Assembly (NCBI GenBank): GCA_016859345.1
Contig: CM029118.1
Location: forward strand, 27,772,001 to 27,836,000
Reading direction: 5' to 3'
DNA from: Istiophorus platypterus
Lineage: Eukaryota; Chordata; Actinopteri; Istiophoriformes; Istiophoridae
Length of the DNA: 64,000 nt
Of this stretch, positions 13,951-25,494 are shown piece by piece. Each line of letters opens with the position of its first letter. The first letter of the stretch is position 1. Below the pieces are notes generated by a model. It was not told where the DNA came from. It did not search any database and was given only the letters and a program-made list of their open reading frames with translations. The translations under genes were made by a program, and so were the position numbers.

Positions 13951-16900
13951 TTGCCCCAGAAGGCTCTACAGGCCTTATATGACTATCCGGACCTATGACT
14001 GATAATGTTACATACATTATTCAGAGACACATTGGATGATAAATAATATGATGAATTAGTAATACACATTAATGATTTTGAACAGCTGAGACAGTACATG
14101 TGTCTGTGTCGTTTATTTTGCATTTTGTTTTTTTTTTTCCTTATTCCACTACCGAACAACATATGTTTTAGCTAGGGGAATACCTGACTTGCTCCGTTTT
14201 TCCTGTATTAAGCATGAAACAAAGAAATATTGAATTAGTAATGATCCCTATCAGTTGCTGCGTCCAACTACAGGCAAGAGCAGTGAGGAAGAATTGATAT
14301 ACACAAAGGAAAAACAGTGACTAGGTTATTGACGGGTGACAAGTATCACTGACACAAACAGAGGTGAATTAAAACAAGCCCACAAATAAATTCACATACA
14401 AAGTAACATGCATGAACACACAGATACACGTTGGGCAGATGCCGTTGCCAAATGAGGTGAGATAAATAGGAGTAGCAAGTTATTTACAGAGAAACTCCAG
14501 GATGTCAGTTAAATCCTTCCTGCCTCAGAGGCCTGTCCTATCCCCATTTAGCACAGCCACAGAAAAGGGCAGGCTGGCATGCACGCTGCCTGGCAGTTAG
14601 ACAGGCCTGAGAGTCAGAGCTTTGGCCAGGTTCACTACTCTGACCCCCTCTCACCCCAGCTCAGCCTGTGAGCCGCCCACCACCATCACCATAGCCCAGA
14701 CCGGGAGCCTGCTCGTCAGATGTGCCCCGGCCCGGCACTGGCCCAGCTCTGGCCCAGCTGCCCACTATGTTAAAGGGCCAAGGGCCCCCTGCCACTCAGT
14801 CCATCTGCCAAGCTGCAGACCAGAGTCTAGGATCAGAGAAGAGAGACACAAACACCAGACACTCCCGCTCTTAGCTCTCTGCTCAAAGCTCAACAGAGAA
14901 ATGCCAGATAAAAGATGCACTATAAATGTGCTTCTTTTACTTATGTGGGTTGTTCAGACCCTGAAATACTGCTGGATTTCTGCAAATTAAACTGCACTTA
15001 ATACATTTGGTCTCAGACTTTTCCAGGCCAAGATATGTACAGGATTTACTGTAAAATCAGTACAAATAATATTGTTAGGTATATCTAGGAGGGGGATTTT
15101 TATAGAACATCTGGCCCAAGTGCAGCATGAAATGCTTGAAAAACTCTGAAAATAGCTTAGCTTTTTCCTTTATTGATCTGACAGATGGCAATAAAAGTAA
15201 GTGAAGAGCATAATGAATCACTGATTGATAGACAGATAGATTCTCACACACTCACAGAAACATGCTTTGATAAACCAGACAGCAGTGTTTAAGAATATAT
15301 TCCTTCACGCAGGATTATGTATCGGGATATCACTGTAAACTGTGTGGGTTTTAAATCATCTCGAATCGCAGCGAGCTTTCTGCTGTTGGAATGTTGGAAG
15401 CATGAGACGATCAGCTCTGATAAAGGTCTGCATCTTGCTCATTTCCATACGTCTCCCCTTGATCAAGTCTGCTCATTTATCGTCCAAATCTGGGATGACA
15501 AGCCTTTACTTATTTTCCCAGCTGCTGGTGGTGATGACAGCATAATCAGAAACATCATTAAGGCCCTACATAGATGGCTGTGCCTGTTAGTCCTGTTACT
15601 CCCACCCATAATAACTCTGAAAATGCAAATCAACTCCAGGTAATCTATTAATGTCACTTCAATTTTATGTCCACACTCCAATTTAGCAGATCTTGACACA
15701 TTTGGCGACGATCCGTGTTTCCATACAGGTAATCATTTTGGTGGGGTTTCAGAGAGCACGGTCCATGCGAAGTGGAGACGGGCCATCTGTCTATGTGCCT
15801 GTTTATTAATCGCCCTGATAATGAAGCACACTCACAGCCTAACACTCCTGGGACCTCTCTCAGTTGAGTTTCATCCGGAAAAACAACTTTCAGCAAGTTT
15901 GTTTTGCAGTGTAGCAATTATTGTCATTTGCACTCCCCTTAGTACAGGGAGGAGGGTCTAGCGACCTCCTCCTAATTACCTAGTGTCACTTCAAGACTTT
16001 ATAATTTCCTACTACATCACAACCCCCTTGTTAGTTGCAGAAGGGTAGCAGAGTCACATAATTCCAGCATATGGTCGACAGGCATATGGGGGGAATTCGT
16101 CAGCTTGTACTGGCCTTAAAGTTGAAGACCCCATTAACAGGAAAACGGGATCTACTAATCCTGTGAGATCTGTGCAATCCATGTAAATGAATTATAATTT
16201 TAATCACAGCTAGGCTTGCATAAATAAGCAAAAAACTCACTTTTAATTGAAGTGACAGTGAAACATAATTATCTGATGAATATACTGAAACTAAGAACAT
16301 ATGAGAGATGTGGAGAGGTAGAGTATATCAAATATTCATTTTATTAAATGGAATGATGATTATTTGGATTTTTATCCTTCAATTAAAGGCAGAGCACATG
16401 GTACTTTAGTTGCCTGAAGATTAAAATTAGTAGAAATTACACAACCTCTGGATTTGTAAAACACATAAAAAATTAATTTGAAAGTCTAAAAAATTCTGCA
16501 TATGAATAAATCTTCAGTAATTAATATTTTCATATTAACAATGGATCAAATGAGTGTGTGGAAATTTGTAAAGGGCTGCTCATTTTGATGAAGCAACAAA
16601 GGGCAAATTCTATGGTTCCCAACAACATTACAAAACCCTGTCTCCTAGGAGTTATATTTACATACTCCTAATTTGCAACGACAAATACAATTTGTAAGGA
16701 AAGCAATTTTGCCTGTATTACATTTTTTATTGACAAAAAAATCAGGAGATGTTGTTAATCGACATTTTTAACAAGTCATGAAGTGCTGATAATTAATTTA
16801 CGAGTTAAATCTTGGACCACTTATTTAATTTGTTTTACATCAAAATATGAGATCATTCACTGACAACAACTGAAGCATCAGAAAAGTTTTTGTGGGTATT

Positions 16901-17299
16901 TTTACTCATTTGCAGCACTTAGTTAGGTCAATGAAAGACTGTGACCTGGTTTAATGCAGAAAATTTTGGCCATGACTTATATTTTCAGACATAAGACTTT
17001 ATTAGCATTTAACAGTAATCACAATCCTTCTCAAACCTTAACCAAGGTGCCCTTTCTGCCTAAACCTAACCACAGACAGGAATCAAGATGAAAACCCTGA
17101 TCTCTGGTCTCAAAGTTTTGCACTTTTTATGAACACAGGCCTCTGACTTTTAAGAAAAAAGGCTGTAGATAATGAAGACATAATTCTACAAAAAAAACTG
17201 CAACTTGTACACAACAAAAAAGGGGGGGTGTGCTAGTAAAAGGCCAATGCTAGGTGTATCTCACAGTCAAATAATCTGGTGTTATTGACAAAAAGAGAT

Positions 17300-18075
17300 A
17301 CCATCTCTCCTGTGTTAGCTTCTCTGCATTGGCTCCCTGTGAAATCCAGAATGCAATTTAAAATCCTCCTCCTCACCTACAAATCAATGGTACAATGGTC
17401 AGACACCATCCTTTCTTAAAGACTTCATATTACCTTATTATCCCTGTAGAACACTTCACCCCCAGAATGCAGGACTACTAGTGGTTTCTAGAGTCTCCAC
17501 AAGCAGAACGAGGAGCAGAGCCTTCAGTTATCAGGCTCCTCTGCTGTGGAACCATCTTCCAGTTTGGGTCCAGGAGGCAAACACCATCTCCTTGTTTAAG
17601 AGTAGGCTGAAAACCTTCCTTTCTCATATACCTTATGGTTAGAACTGGCTCAGGCTTCGCTTGAACCATCCCCTCACTATGCTGCTTTATGGCCTAGACT
17701 GCCGGGGGACTTCCCATGATGCACCTCTCTCTCTCTCCTCCTCTTCCTCTCCATCTGTACACATTCATATCCAGAAAATGCCCATTACTATACTTACTTA
17801 CTATACTATCCTGTAGTTTTGTGCTTCCTCATCTCCCTCATCTTCCTCCTGTCGCTTTCTGCAGGTTTTTCTGCCTATGATGCTCCTGAGTCTGGATCCA
17901 TGGCTACAGAACCATCTACTGCCCCATGAGCCTGATCAACATCCACTGCTATAATTACTATTATCAGTTATGAATTATTGTTGTTGTTACCATTGTTATT
18001 ACTATACATCTCTATGTGGAACTTGCATTGTGCTATGTACACTTTCCTCCTGTTTCTCTTTTTAGCTTCAGAATT
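17300..18075 (+). mobile_element. non-LTR retrotransposon (LINE) 3' fragment with ORF2 C-terminus
   Basis: The + strand encodes the typical C-terminal block of fish LINE reverse-transcriptase proteins. LHWLPVKSRMQFKILLLTYKS occurs near 17325-17390 as HWLPV...FKILLLTYKS. After a frameshift come a block like NAGLLVVSRVST, then RSRAFSYQAPLLWNHLP, then SLFKSRLKTFL, ending at TAG 17640-17642. A CT-rich 3'UTR follows to about 18075. The copy is 5'-truncated and broken by at least one frameshift and a stop, so it is dead. The motif order (WLPV..R..FK, AF...AP.LWN.LP, FK..LKT) fits the L2/CR1/Rex-like group; the exact family needs a repeat library. It lies antisense to cdh8 in the intron. Confidence 0.82.
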
Positions 18076-19435
18076 TTCTTTGTTTGAATACTATTGATAT
18101 TTTTTAAATCAATATAATAATACATTTAAGCATGTGAATTAAAGGTAGCCTAACCTCACCAAATCACATGCAAAAGATTACCTACCTTTAGTAGTAGTTT
18201 AGCTTTCTTTTCTTTTTCTCCGTCATGAATTGATTTAGCAGTTGCCTTATTTATTATCTTGAATAACAAACTAAATAACCAAAATGACACTTCATCAGTA
18301 TGAATATTTTTAATTTACAGATAAATAGGGGAAAATCAATAACCAAACTTAGCATTGTAGCTGAGGCTCAACCTAGCCATCTGGCAGGCTAGTTTCCACT
18401 CAATATAACCCTGTCTTTATCTAGTCAGCTTTCTCTGTATGGCAGACAGTTCAGTAAATGCAGTGACAAGTCCTACAGCACAGATAACCAAACCAGATTG
18501 CAGTGACTGCAACCCGGGCAGTGCTCCAAAAAAAGAATGCAGTAACTACACGGACAAAGCACAATAAGTGAGTTTTGGCTGAGTTTCAGCCTAAATTCAC
18601 ATGAATTTTGTTTATAGTTACAGTGTTCCTGACCTCTCCCGGCCACTTCACTTTAGTCTATGTTCATTCACTGTCTCAGTTTTCCAACCAAGACTATTTC
18701 CAGTCATTGCAGGTAGTTTTTTTCATATCACCAGGCATTCAAATAAATGCTAGATAGTGGACAGCAGTTAAGACAGCATTTTGTGAAGAGTGAAAATCTT
18801 TCAGTACATTTGTCAAGTGACTAGAAACATGACTCCAAATGAATTTTAATGTTGCTCTGTATGCTGAATGTGTAAATATCACACTGACACTTTCAAATCC
18901 CAATGTTGCGTTAACTTATTCAATTGCCCACGTGAAAGTGGCAAAGAAATTAATAAAGCTTAAAAACACATTTGGAGATGCATTTGTCCCTGACAACAGT
19001 TCCACATAGTAACACCAATTCAAGCAAAGTGGTTCCATCCCTACAGACTAAGAGACTTAAACTGGATCCCTACACTAATGAGAGCAAACTCTATTCTGAC
19101 TGGCTGCCTCTGCTCTACCACTGCCACCATCTTTGCTCTCCACTTCCTCTAATGTTGCACTGTACTTTAAGAGACAATACACTAAACAATTAAAATGGTA
19201 GTCACCTCCATTTTCAGCCATTCAGGAAAGCGAAAGTCATAATGTCAGAGAAAAGTCAAACAAAGCCACACATCTTATCCGACTGGATAAGAACAAGAGG
19301 TCTTTCTCCTTCATTTCCCATTAACCTTTATGCTCCTCCACACACAGGATACATGGTGACCTCAGTGGCCCATGTCACATATCTCATCCGGCAATGGGGA
19401 CCATTTCCTATGGGGGATGGTGACATTCAATGAGG

Positions 19436-19461
19436 TTTTTTTTTTTTTTTTTTTTTTTTTT
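19436..19461 (+). repeat. poly-T run, 26 bases
   Basis: A pure T homopolymer. No SINE or LINE body is recognisable next to it. Confidence 0.9.
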
Positions 19462-22400
19462 ATCTAGCAGTAGTCCTTGACAGATAAAAGGTGGGTGTTG
19501 ATATTTGTCTCTGGTCTCACTGATACTGTGCGGATACACTCTTGATAAGCGAGAAGGTGGTAAGACATTGATGAAGTCTGGAGTGGAACTGACAAGCTCT
19601 GCAAGTGGATAACATTGTCAGGTGAACCAGACTGTTATGGTCTGGATTAGATTTTTGATTATTTGATGCAGGTGGGTTCACGCTAAGCAGAAATTCATCA
19701 GCATATTCAACGTTGTCTGAACTCAATGCCAGATGTAATGTGGCATCTCTTAGCATGTGCCATAATTACATTTTAATGCTTCCCAGCTTCTCATCGCTGT
19801 GGAGATTTTCTCATATGCAGTCAACTTCAACAACATCCAATTTTTTTTTTTTTTTTACGCTCTCTTTCCTGTGGACTTTATTAGTTATCCACTGCTCAGC
19901 ACACTTCCAGTAATCTACTGAGTCCTGCACAAATTCTCATTTTAATGTGATAAAGATGAAACACTACAATAAAGAAGCTGGTGATTTATGGGTACGAGGC
20001 AAGAGAGATGAATGACATTGTTGGTTTGTGCTGCACCTCTAATTCTTGCCATAATGCCAAAGCTTAACAAGAAAACTTGACAAGAGGAAAACTAGTTACA
20101 GAGAGTAAAGCCTTTCAAGTGAACAACTGAGAAGTGCTTAATGTTTAACTAATCGGTAGTGACAAAAGGGAACAACAGTCAACAAAGAGACGCTGATGCA
20201 CATTTTTTTATGCATTTTTCCATTGGCAAATTACAGAGTGCTGTCAACTACCACTTTTTTCTCTACCGCATCCTAGGACTGTCCCTGTTCAGCACTGGCA
20301 AAACCGTTGGAGAGATACAATGCATTTCAGCGGAGATCCAAAACTAGGAGCAGCAGGGATCGAGTAACAGGGTTCACGCAGAAAGAGTTCACTGTTATGC
20401 TGTGTTTACATGGATACTTTTGCATTGTGTTTTGTGCTTTTTTGGTCCCACCACAGTGGTAGCAGCTAATAATGATCAGCTACAATGATCATGAGAATAT
20501 GAAGTAAAATCACCGTTATCTCGAAGAACTGAATCAAAGGATACAACCTACAGATGGGATTTACAAAACACCCTCTATTACATACCTTACGTACCATACA
20601 CCATCTGCCCTAGCTTGTTATGTCAGCTTCATGACAGGTAACAGGAGGAGGCTCAATGAGGAAACACAATTACAAGTGCACGGCGGCCAACAACAGACCT
20701 CAGCACCATCACTGAACTGCTCCAATGTCAAAATGGTATAAAGCACACTCTGGGGCATGTTTCAAAAATTTATTTTAGACTTGTTCCAGTTCTTGGGATG
20801 ACCCCCACCCTAACCCTCAGCAAAGAGTCATGTGTCCATGGTAACAATCAGTGATAAATCTGCTGACCAGAGGCATCAAATGACAAAACAAGGAAAACGT
20901 GGCTCATAATTTGCATTTTTCTGTAAATATTCAGAGCTTTTTGCCTTTAACAAAAATACATTCTTTTTAATTAATTAATTTTTTTTTAATGTAACAGCTA
21001 CATTTTTTCTTCCATGATGTGGATTCCATTGCATTATGGATATAGTATCTAATTCACCAACACACAGTGTCTTTGTTTCTCTCTTTTTACACATTTGCAG
21101 TTGACCAGCTGATTCATTGCTGGCACAATGAGCACATCTTGGTACACACTGCTGAAATTAAACTTCATCAGTCTCTGTTGTTAAGTAGATGTAGTTACAC
21201 ATTCTTTCCCATGGCAGTATATATTATTTCTTTTACTCAACAAAAGCTGCAATAAAGTATTTTTTCCATTAATAAAATTTTAAGATTTTTCTAAATGCCA
21301 GGACTCTTAAATATAAGTCAAAGCAATTGTTTATCCTTTATTTTTTGGATTTAAGGTTCAAATTTTCAGGAGACAAAGATTGTCTCAAGCAGCAAACATG
21401 CTTGACACTTAAAGGACAGGTTTATGGTTTCTCAAGTCTGTCCTAAAACAACAAACAAATATTGAGACAGGTTTTGCGATCTGTAATATACAGCCATTAA
21501 AAGATCCCTTCAGCTGCAGCTCTTTCAATATAAGTGATGAGGCACAAAATCCACACTCCCCTCTCTGGATAAAGATGTATTCAAAGGTTTATCTGAAGCT
21601 AATAGGAGATTTTAACAGTCTGGGTAAGTTAAAACAAGTGCTCACCTTCCAAAGTTAGTCTTCATAGTATAAAATTCCTTTTGTGTTTTCACAATTTTTT
21701 TCTCTGTTAAGCTGCAGTGAAAGAATAGTAACAAAAAGGGGATTTTTGTACCAAAAAGACTATAACTTTGGATTTAATTCAGACATGAAAAAACCATGAA
21801 TTCTTTATCAGAATAGTTTTGCTGTGTTGGACTTTACACATATCCAACAACCAATTTAAGCATATAGTTTTATTTCAAAATTTCCATTGTACAGATAACT
21901 ATTTTGATATTATATCTTTTTAAAAAACATTATCACTCCCTCAATACTACTTGTTCAGACAACAAAGTGACACCACAGCCAATAAGGTAAGGTTTTCTAA
22001 GAATCTCATATTTTAACCAGCATTTTTTAGAATTACATGTATCTAGGCTACCCCAATTATTGTTTTGAGTTTTTATGAATATGAATTTTACATGAACAAA
22101 ACAATTTTTAAGAAGAAAGGGAAATTTCCACACTCGCAGCCTGATAATCAGATGGAATTATAATTGTTTTTCATCATATTATATTGCAGTGCTTTAGTAG
22201 GTTTTGTGCTTAATATTTGGTGTTTTAGAAAATCGTTTCTATAATGTGCTTAATTTGAATAGGGAACATACAAGAGAGTGAAACAGACTTGGGCGACATG
22301 AGTTTTTGTGGATTATAACATAGCTGCAGTTGTGCATATTTCACTTTATCTATTGAGTCACTGGATTCAGATAACATTAAATGTTTTGTGTGAGTTATGG

Positions 22401-22639
22401 CTTTAACACTTCAAATTATGTTTGGCTACAGTTTAAATCAATGTGACGATTACACTTCATGCTTTCCAATTGTTCTATTTTAAGACAAAAAAGTGGCTGA
22501 TTTATATAAAGATTCAAGGTTTGGCTTTCCACTTCTTAATGCAGCCTGGATATTTTCATTCATCTGTTTGAGGATGCACGTCATTATGTGCATCTGAAAC
22601 ATGATGAAAGGAGTGGCTGGACTAAGCCAGGGATAATGT

Positions 22640-23390
22640 TTATAGCTAAAATATAGCTTCAAGCAGCGATGTGGGGGGCCAAGCAGTCCAGCAAGACATA
22701 GTTGACATGGAAATTTATTGTCATTATGTCAATACTTTTGCTGAAAGCACTCTCTGCAGGTTTCATGAAAGTTGAGCAAAGATAAACTGAGATATAACCC
22801 CATTTCCTGTTTGGCAGCTTCGCCCCCAATTTTGATTGGCTGTAACAAGTGAATGCTTTTGAAAGTCTCTGAAAAATGTTCAAAACTTTTGATGAAATCC
22901 AATATGGCGGCCCCAACAATTAGGTTGACATGACAAGTTGTCATGTGTCAGCCTTGGGACATACCTCAGTATTACTAGACACAAGAATGCATTTTTTTAG
23001 GCACACGTATCGACATGTAATAGCAAGAACACATTTTTGCTTGTGGCCGCGCCCCCTAGTGGTAATCTGATGCAAAACTCTTTGTGCCTCCGGAAAATGG
23101 GTTCCCCAAGTCCAGCTAACAAAATCAGTTTTGATACATCAAAACATTGCTCAGATATGGCCTCAGATCTTGTTTGGCAGCTTCACCAGCAATTTTGGTT
23201 GGCTGTGATGAGTGAACAGTTTCAAAAATCAAAAGTTCATTTTACTACAAAAAAGTTATTTTACATATAAGCTTTCTGAGGCTTGATCTGAGGAACATCT
23301 TAGCCAATTTTGGTGAAGACTGGATAAAGTTTCAGAAGAGTAACCTCATTTTTTTATTCTGAAAAATGAATTGTTGGGCTAAAACAACTT
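22640..23390. repeat. tandemly duplicated interspersed-repeat module
   Basis: A segment at 22809-22865 (TGTTTGGCAGCTTCGCCCCC..., then TTTTGATTGGCTGTAACAAG) recurs imperfectly at 23171-23227 (TGTTTGGCAGCTTCACCAGC..., then TTTTGGTTGGCTGTGATGAG), 362 bases apart. Each is preceded by a related CTGAGATATAACCCCA or CTCAGATATGGCCTCA block. The region also has features typical of fish repeats, such as AATATGGCGG and GCCCCCTAGTGG. It looks like two diverged units of a repeat and has no coding capacity. Confidence 0.55.
23049..23062 (-). promoter_or_regulatory. CTCF-like consensus site
   Basis: GCGCCCCCTAGTGG is a full 14-base match to the reverse complement of the CTCF core consensus CCASYAGRKGGCRS. 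It sits between the two units of the duplicated repeat module, in otherwise AT-rich sequence. Occupancy is inferred. Confidence 0.42.
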
Positions 23391-23463
23391 ATTTAAGGCT
23401 GAGAATGAGCTTCTAACAGGGGAAGTATTGAATATTTGCTCTGTCTTTTTTCACCAGTTTACC

Positions 23464-23696
23464 CTAAAGAGAGACAGAGAGAAGGCAAATATGAGAAAGG
23501 AGGATAAAAATACAAGAAGGTGGAAAAGAGACGACGAAGGAGAATAGAGACAGAGGAGAGAGATGAAAGAGGAAAAAGGAAAATAACAACAAGGAGAAGG
23601 AAAATCTAATCAGAGAGAAGAAAGACAGGGAAATAGAGAAGAGAAGGAAAGGAAGGAGACGAAAAAGGTGGAGAAGAAAAGGAGAGGATTAACATC
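23464..23696 (+). repeat. polypurine tract
   Basis: About 230 bases are almost all A and G on the + strand (for example GAGAGACAGAGAGAAGG and GAAGGAAAGGAAGGAG blocks). It is immediately followed by a pyrimidine/C-rich stretch. Confidence 0.8.
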
Positions 23697-23697
23697 A

Positions 23698-23762
23698 CTT
23701 CTCCTCTTCTGACCCCCCCCCCCACCCCCACCCATCCACCACCACCACCACCACCACCACTA
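23698..23762 (+). repeat. C-run and (CAC)n tract
   Basis: Runs of C (CCCCCCCCCCACCCCCACCC type) followed by CACCACCACCACCACCAC. This is low-complexity sequence of strand bias opposite to the neighbouring polypurine tract. Confidence 0.85.
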
Positions 23763-25199
23763 TCCCCCTCCTCTTTCCTAAAGGATTCTCTGTATTTTAA
23801 CAGCAGAAAAATAGGTTTAATTTATCTTATCAACTGATTGGTGGAGGAAAATAAACTGAGATATAGTCAAAGTCTGGCTTTGTGAAACTGAGCCGTGATC
23901 TCCTTCCTTCAACTGATTCAAACATTCTCTACAAGACTCCTGCTGCTTTGGGGTCAGTGGCATGGCTGCTCTGAAGAAGAACACACAGTATACTGATCAA
24001 ATTACAGGCCTCTGCCTATCCTAGAGGAGATATACATTTGAATTATATGATCATCATGCAGTGGTCATTTAAATGCATGGATGCGATAAGAATATGAATA
24101 AATGAATACATTAGCATACAGTGAAATGGAAAGTGTTAGCGGTGGTTTGTGTACCTGTTTGTGGGGGCTTCCGGTGTTGTAGCTCTTGGTAATTAGCATA
24201 AGTCAGTGTTGTCAAGTGAAGTGACATCGTAGTGCTAACAATGTGTGTTGTGCTAACAGTTTTAATTCATAAAAATTGTGAGTGCAGATGCAGAACCCTT
24301 TTTTTCTTTTATTTGGCTCCTTCTGGTTCCTTTTTGATTATATTAAAATGTTTGAATCTTGAATTGATTTTTCTAAAATGAGATTTTTTGAGCAATTTTA
24401 AATTCCTTTAATACAAAAAAGATAGTCCATAGTGAATTCTTACTGCTAGTCCCTTTTCTAGTTTTTTTTTTCTAAAAAAGCATTACAGTCTGAGCCTTCT
24501 AATCTCCGTAAATATTTGATCACAGTGATCACCAGCTTCTATCAGATTACCGACTGCACACATGAAAATGTTAAAGAATGCATAAAAATTCCACATATAT
24601 CCAAATGGTCTACATTATAAGATAGTGTGGTCTCTTACCTATACAACGTAGAAAATATTTTTTGCATGATGTTAATGTAGGGGGATCTGATGTATCTACA
24701 TATACTGATGTTGCTGGAGAATGTCTGAAATGTGCTGATAGTGCCTTTTCACCTTCTCCGGTAGAACTCAGATTGTGAGTGAAAAAGCTATAGTATAGCA
24801 TTTTCTGCCTTCCTAGAATTGTGAGGATTTTAATTGTACGATATAAGTGTCTGGTCCATGTTCTGCACATTGTAAGTTGGACCTCTTTGTGAGTATGTTG
24901 TAGTAGATGTAGCATCAGGCGACACTGTGTGTTGATATTGATGCCAGCTGGTTGGCTGCAGTACTGAGCTATGGTGAAGTTCTAGTGATTTGATTTGATT
25001 TATCATTCTTGTATTTTCATTTGCTGAGATACTTATGGTGGGCATGCTTGTAAATAGGCATACTCATTCCCTCTTATTCTTATTCTCTCATTTTTATGCA
25101 ATAGCCTATTAGAGATCAGCCGTCTTAGAGATCACACACACTGATTAGGCTGCTGTGTGTGGCAGAGGCCAGAAATGAAGTCTTTCTTTCGTGACTCAC

Positions 25200-25494
25200 C
25201 AACAGCAGACATTTCTGGAACAGAGGCTCGGTACGGGCCTTCAATGAACTGTGGTGGATTGTCATTTATGTCCTGGACTTTGATGATGAACTCGGACGGT
25301 GGCTCCAAGGGCTCGTCTGTATCGGCATTAATGACCTGGGCTGTTAGTGTGTACTCAGCCTTCTCCTCACGGTCCAGTCTCTTCATGGCGTGGATGTCGC
25401 CTGTTAACTCGTTGATGGCGAAGATGGTGCCTGCTCCCTCACCTGCTAGGACGTACTTGATGTTCTTGCTGCCCACATCCAAGTCTGTATGTAG
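25200..25494 (-). CDS. cdh8: cadherin-8 coding exon: rest of EC1 and start of EC2
   Basis: This 295 bp exon encodes 98 codons plus one base and begins LHTDLD directly after a TTGTAG acceptor (AG at 25496-25495), preceded by a T-rich tract. It ends in phase 1 on a perfect GTGAGT donor at 25199-25194. It carries EC1 signatures: GAGTIF, TGDIHA, the calcium-binding LDREE (protein residues 126-130), EPPSEF, and the linker DINDNPP (161-167), followed by the first strand of EC2 (PYRASVPEMSAVG). Splicing to the previous exon keeps frame (LVGR then LHTDLD). The position equivalent to the HAV/QAV cell-adhesion tripeptide reads QVI (139-141), a small departure from the QAV or QAI usual in type II cadherins. 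Of the type II members, cadherin-8 is the best fit, through LHTDLD, EEKAEYTLTAQ and VPEMS; cadherin-11 is the next candidate. Confidence 0.95.

Larger units (their letters stand above)
1..25199 (-). other. cdh8 intron 3, partial (continues left of window)
   Basis: This follows the GTGAGT donor of exon 3. The next type II cadherin exon, normally about 120 bp and encoding a motif like DADDPxYGNSAKLVYSI, was looked for on the minus strand and not found, so the intron is probably longer than 25 kb. The listed repeats and microsatellites are the only structures I can support; the remainder is unremarkable AT-rich sequence. Confidence 0.7.

Noticed and set aside
16980..17130. CCTAAACCTAACC-type stretch resembling telomere repeats
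   Set aside because: Only one or two imperfect units; more likely part of an old interspersed repeat.
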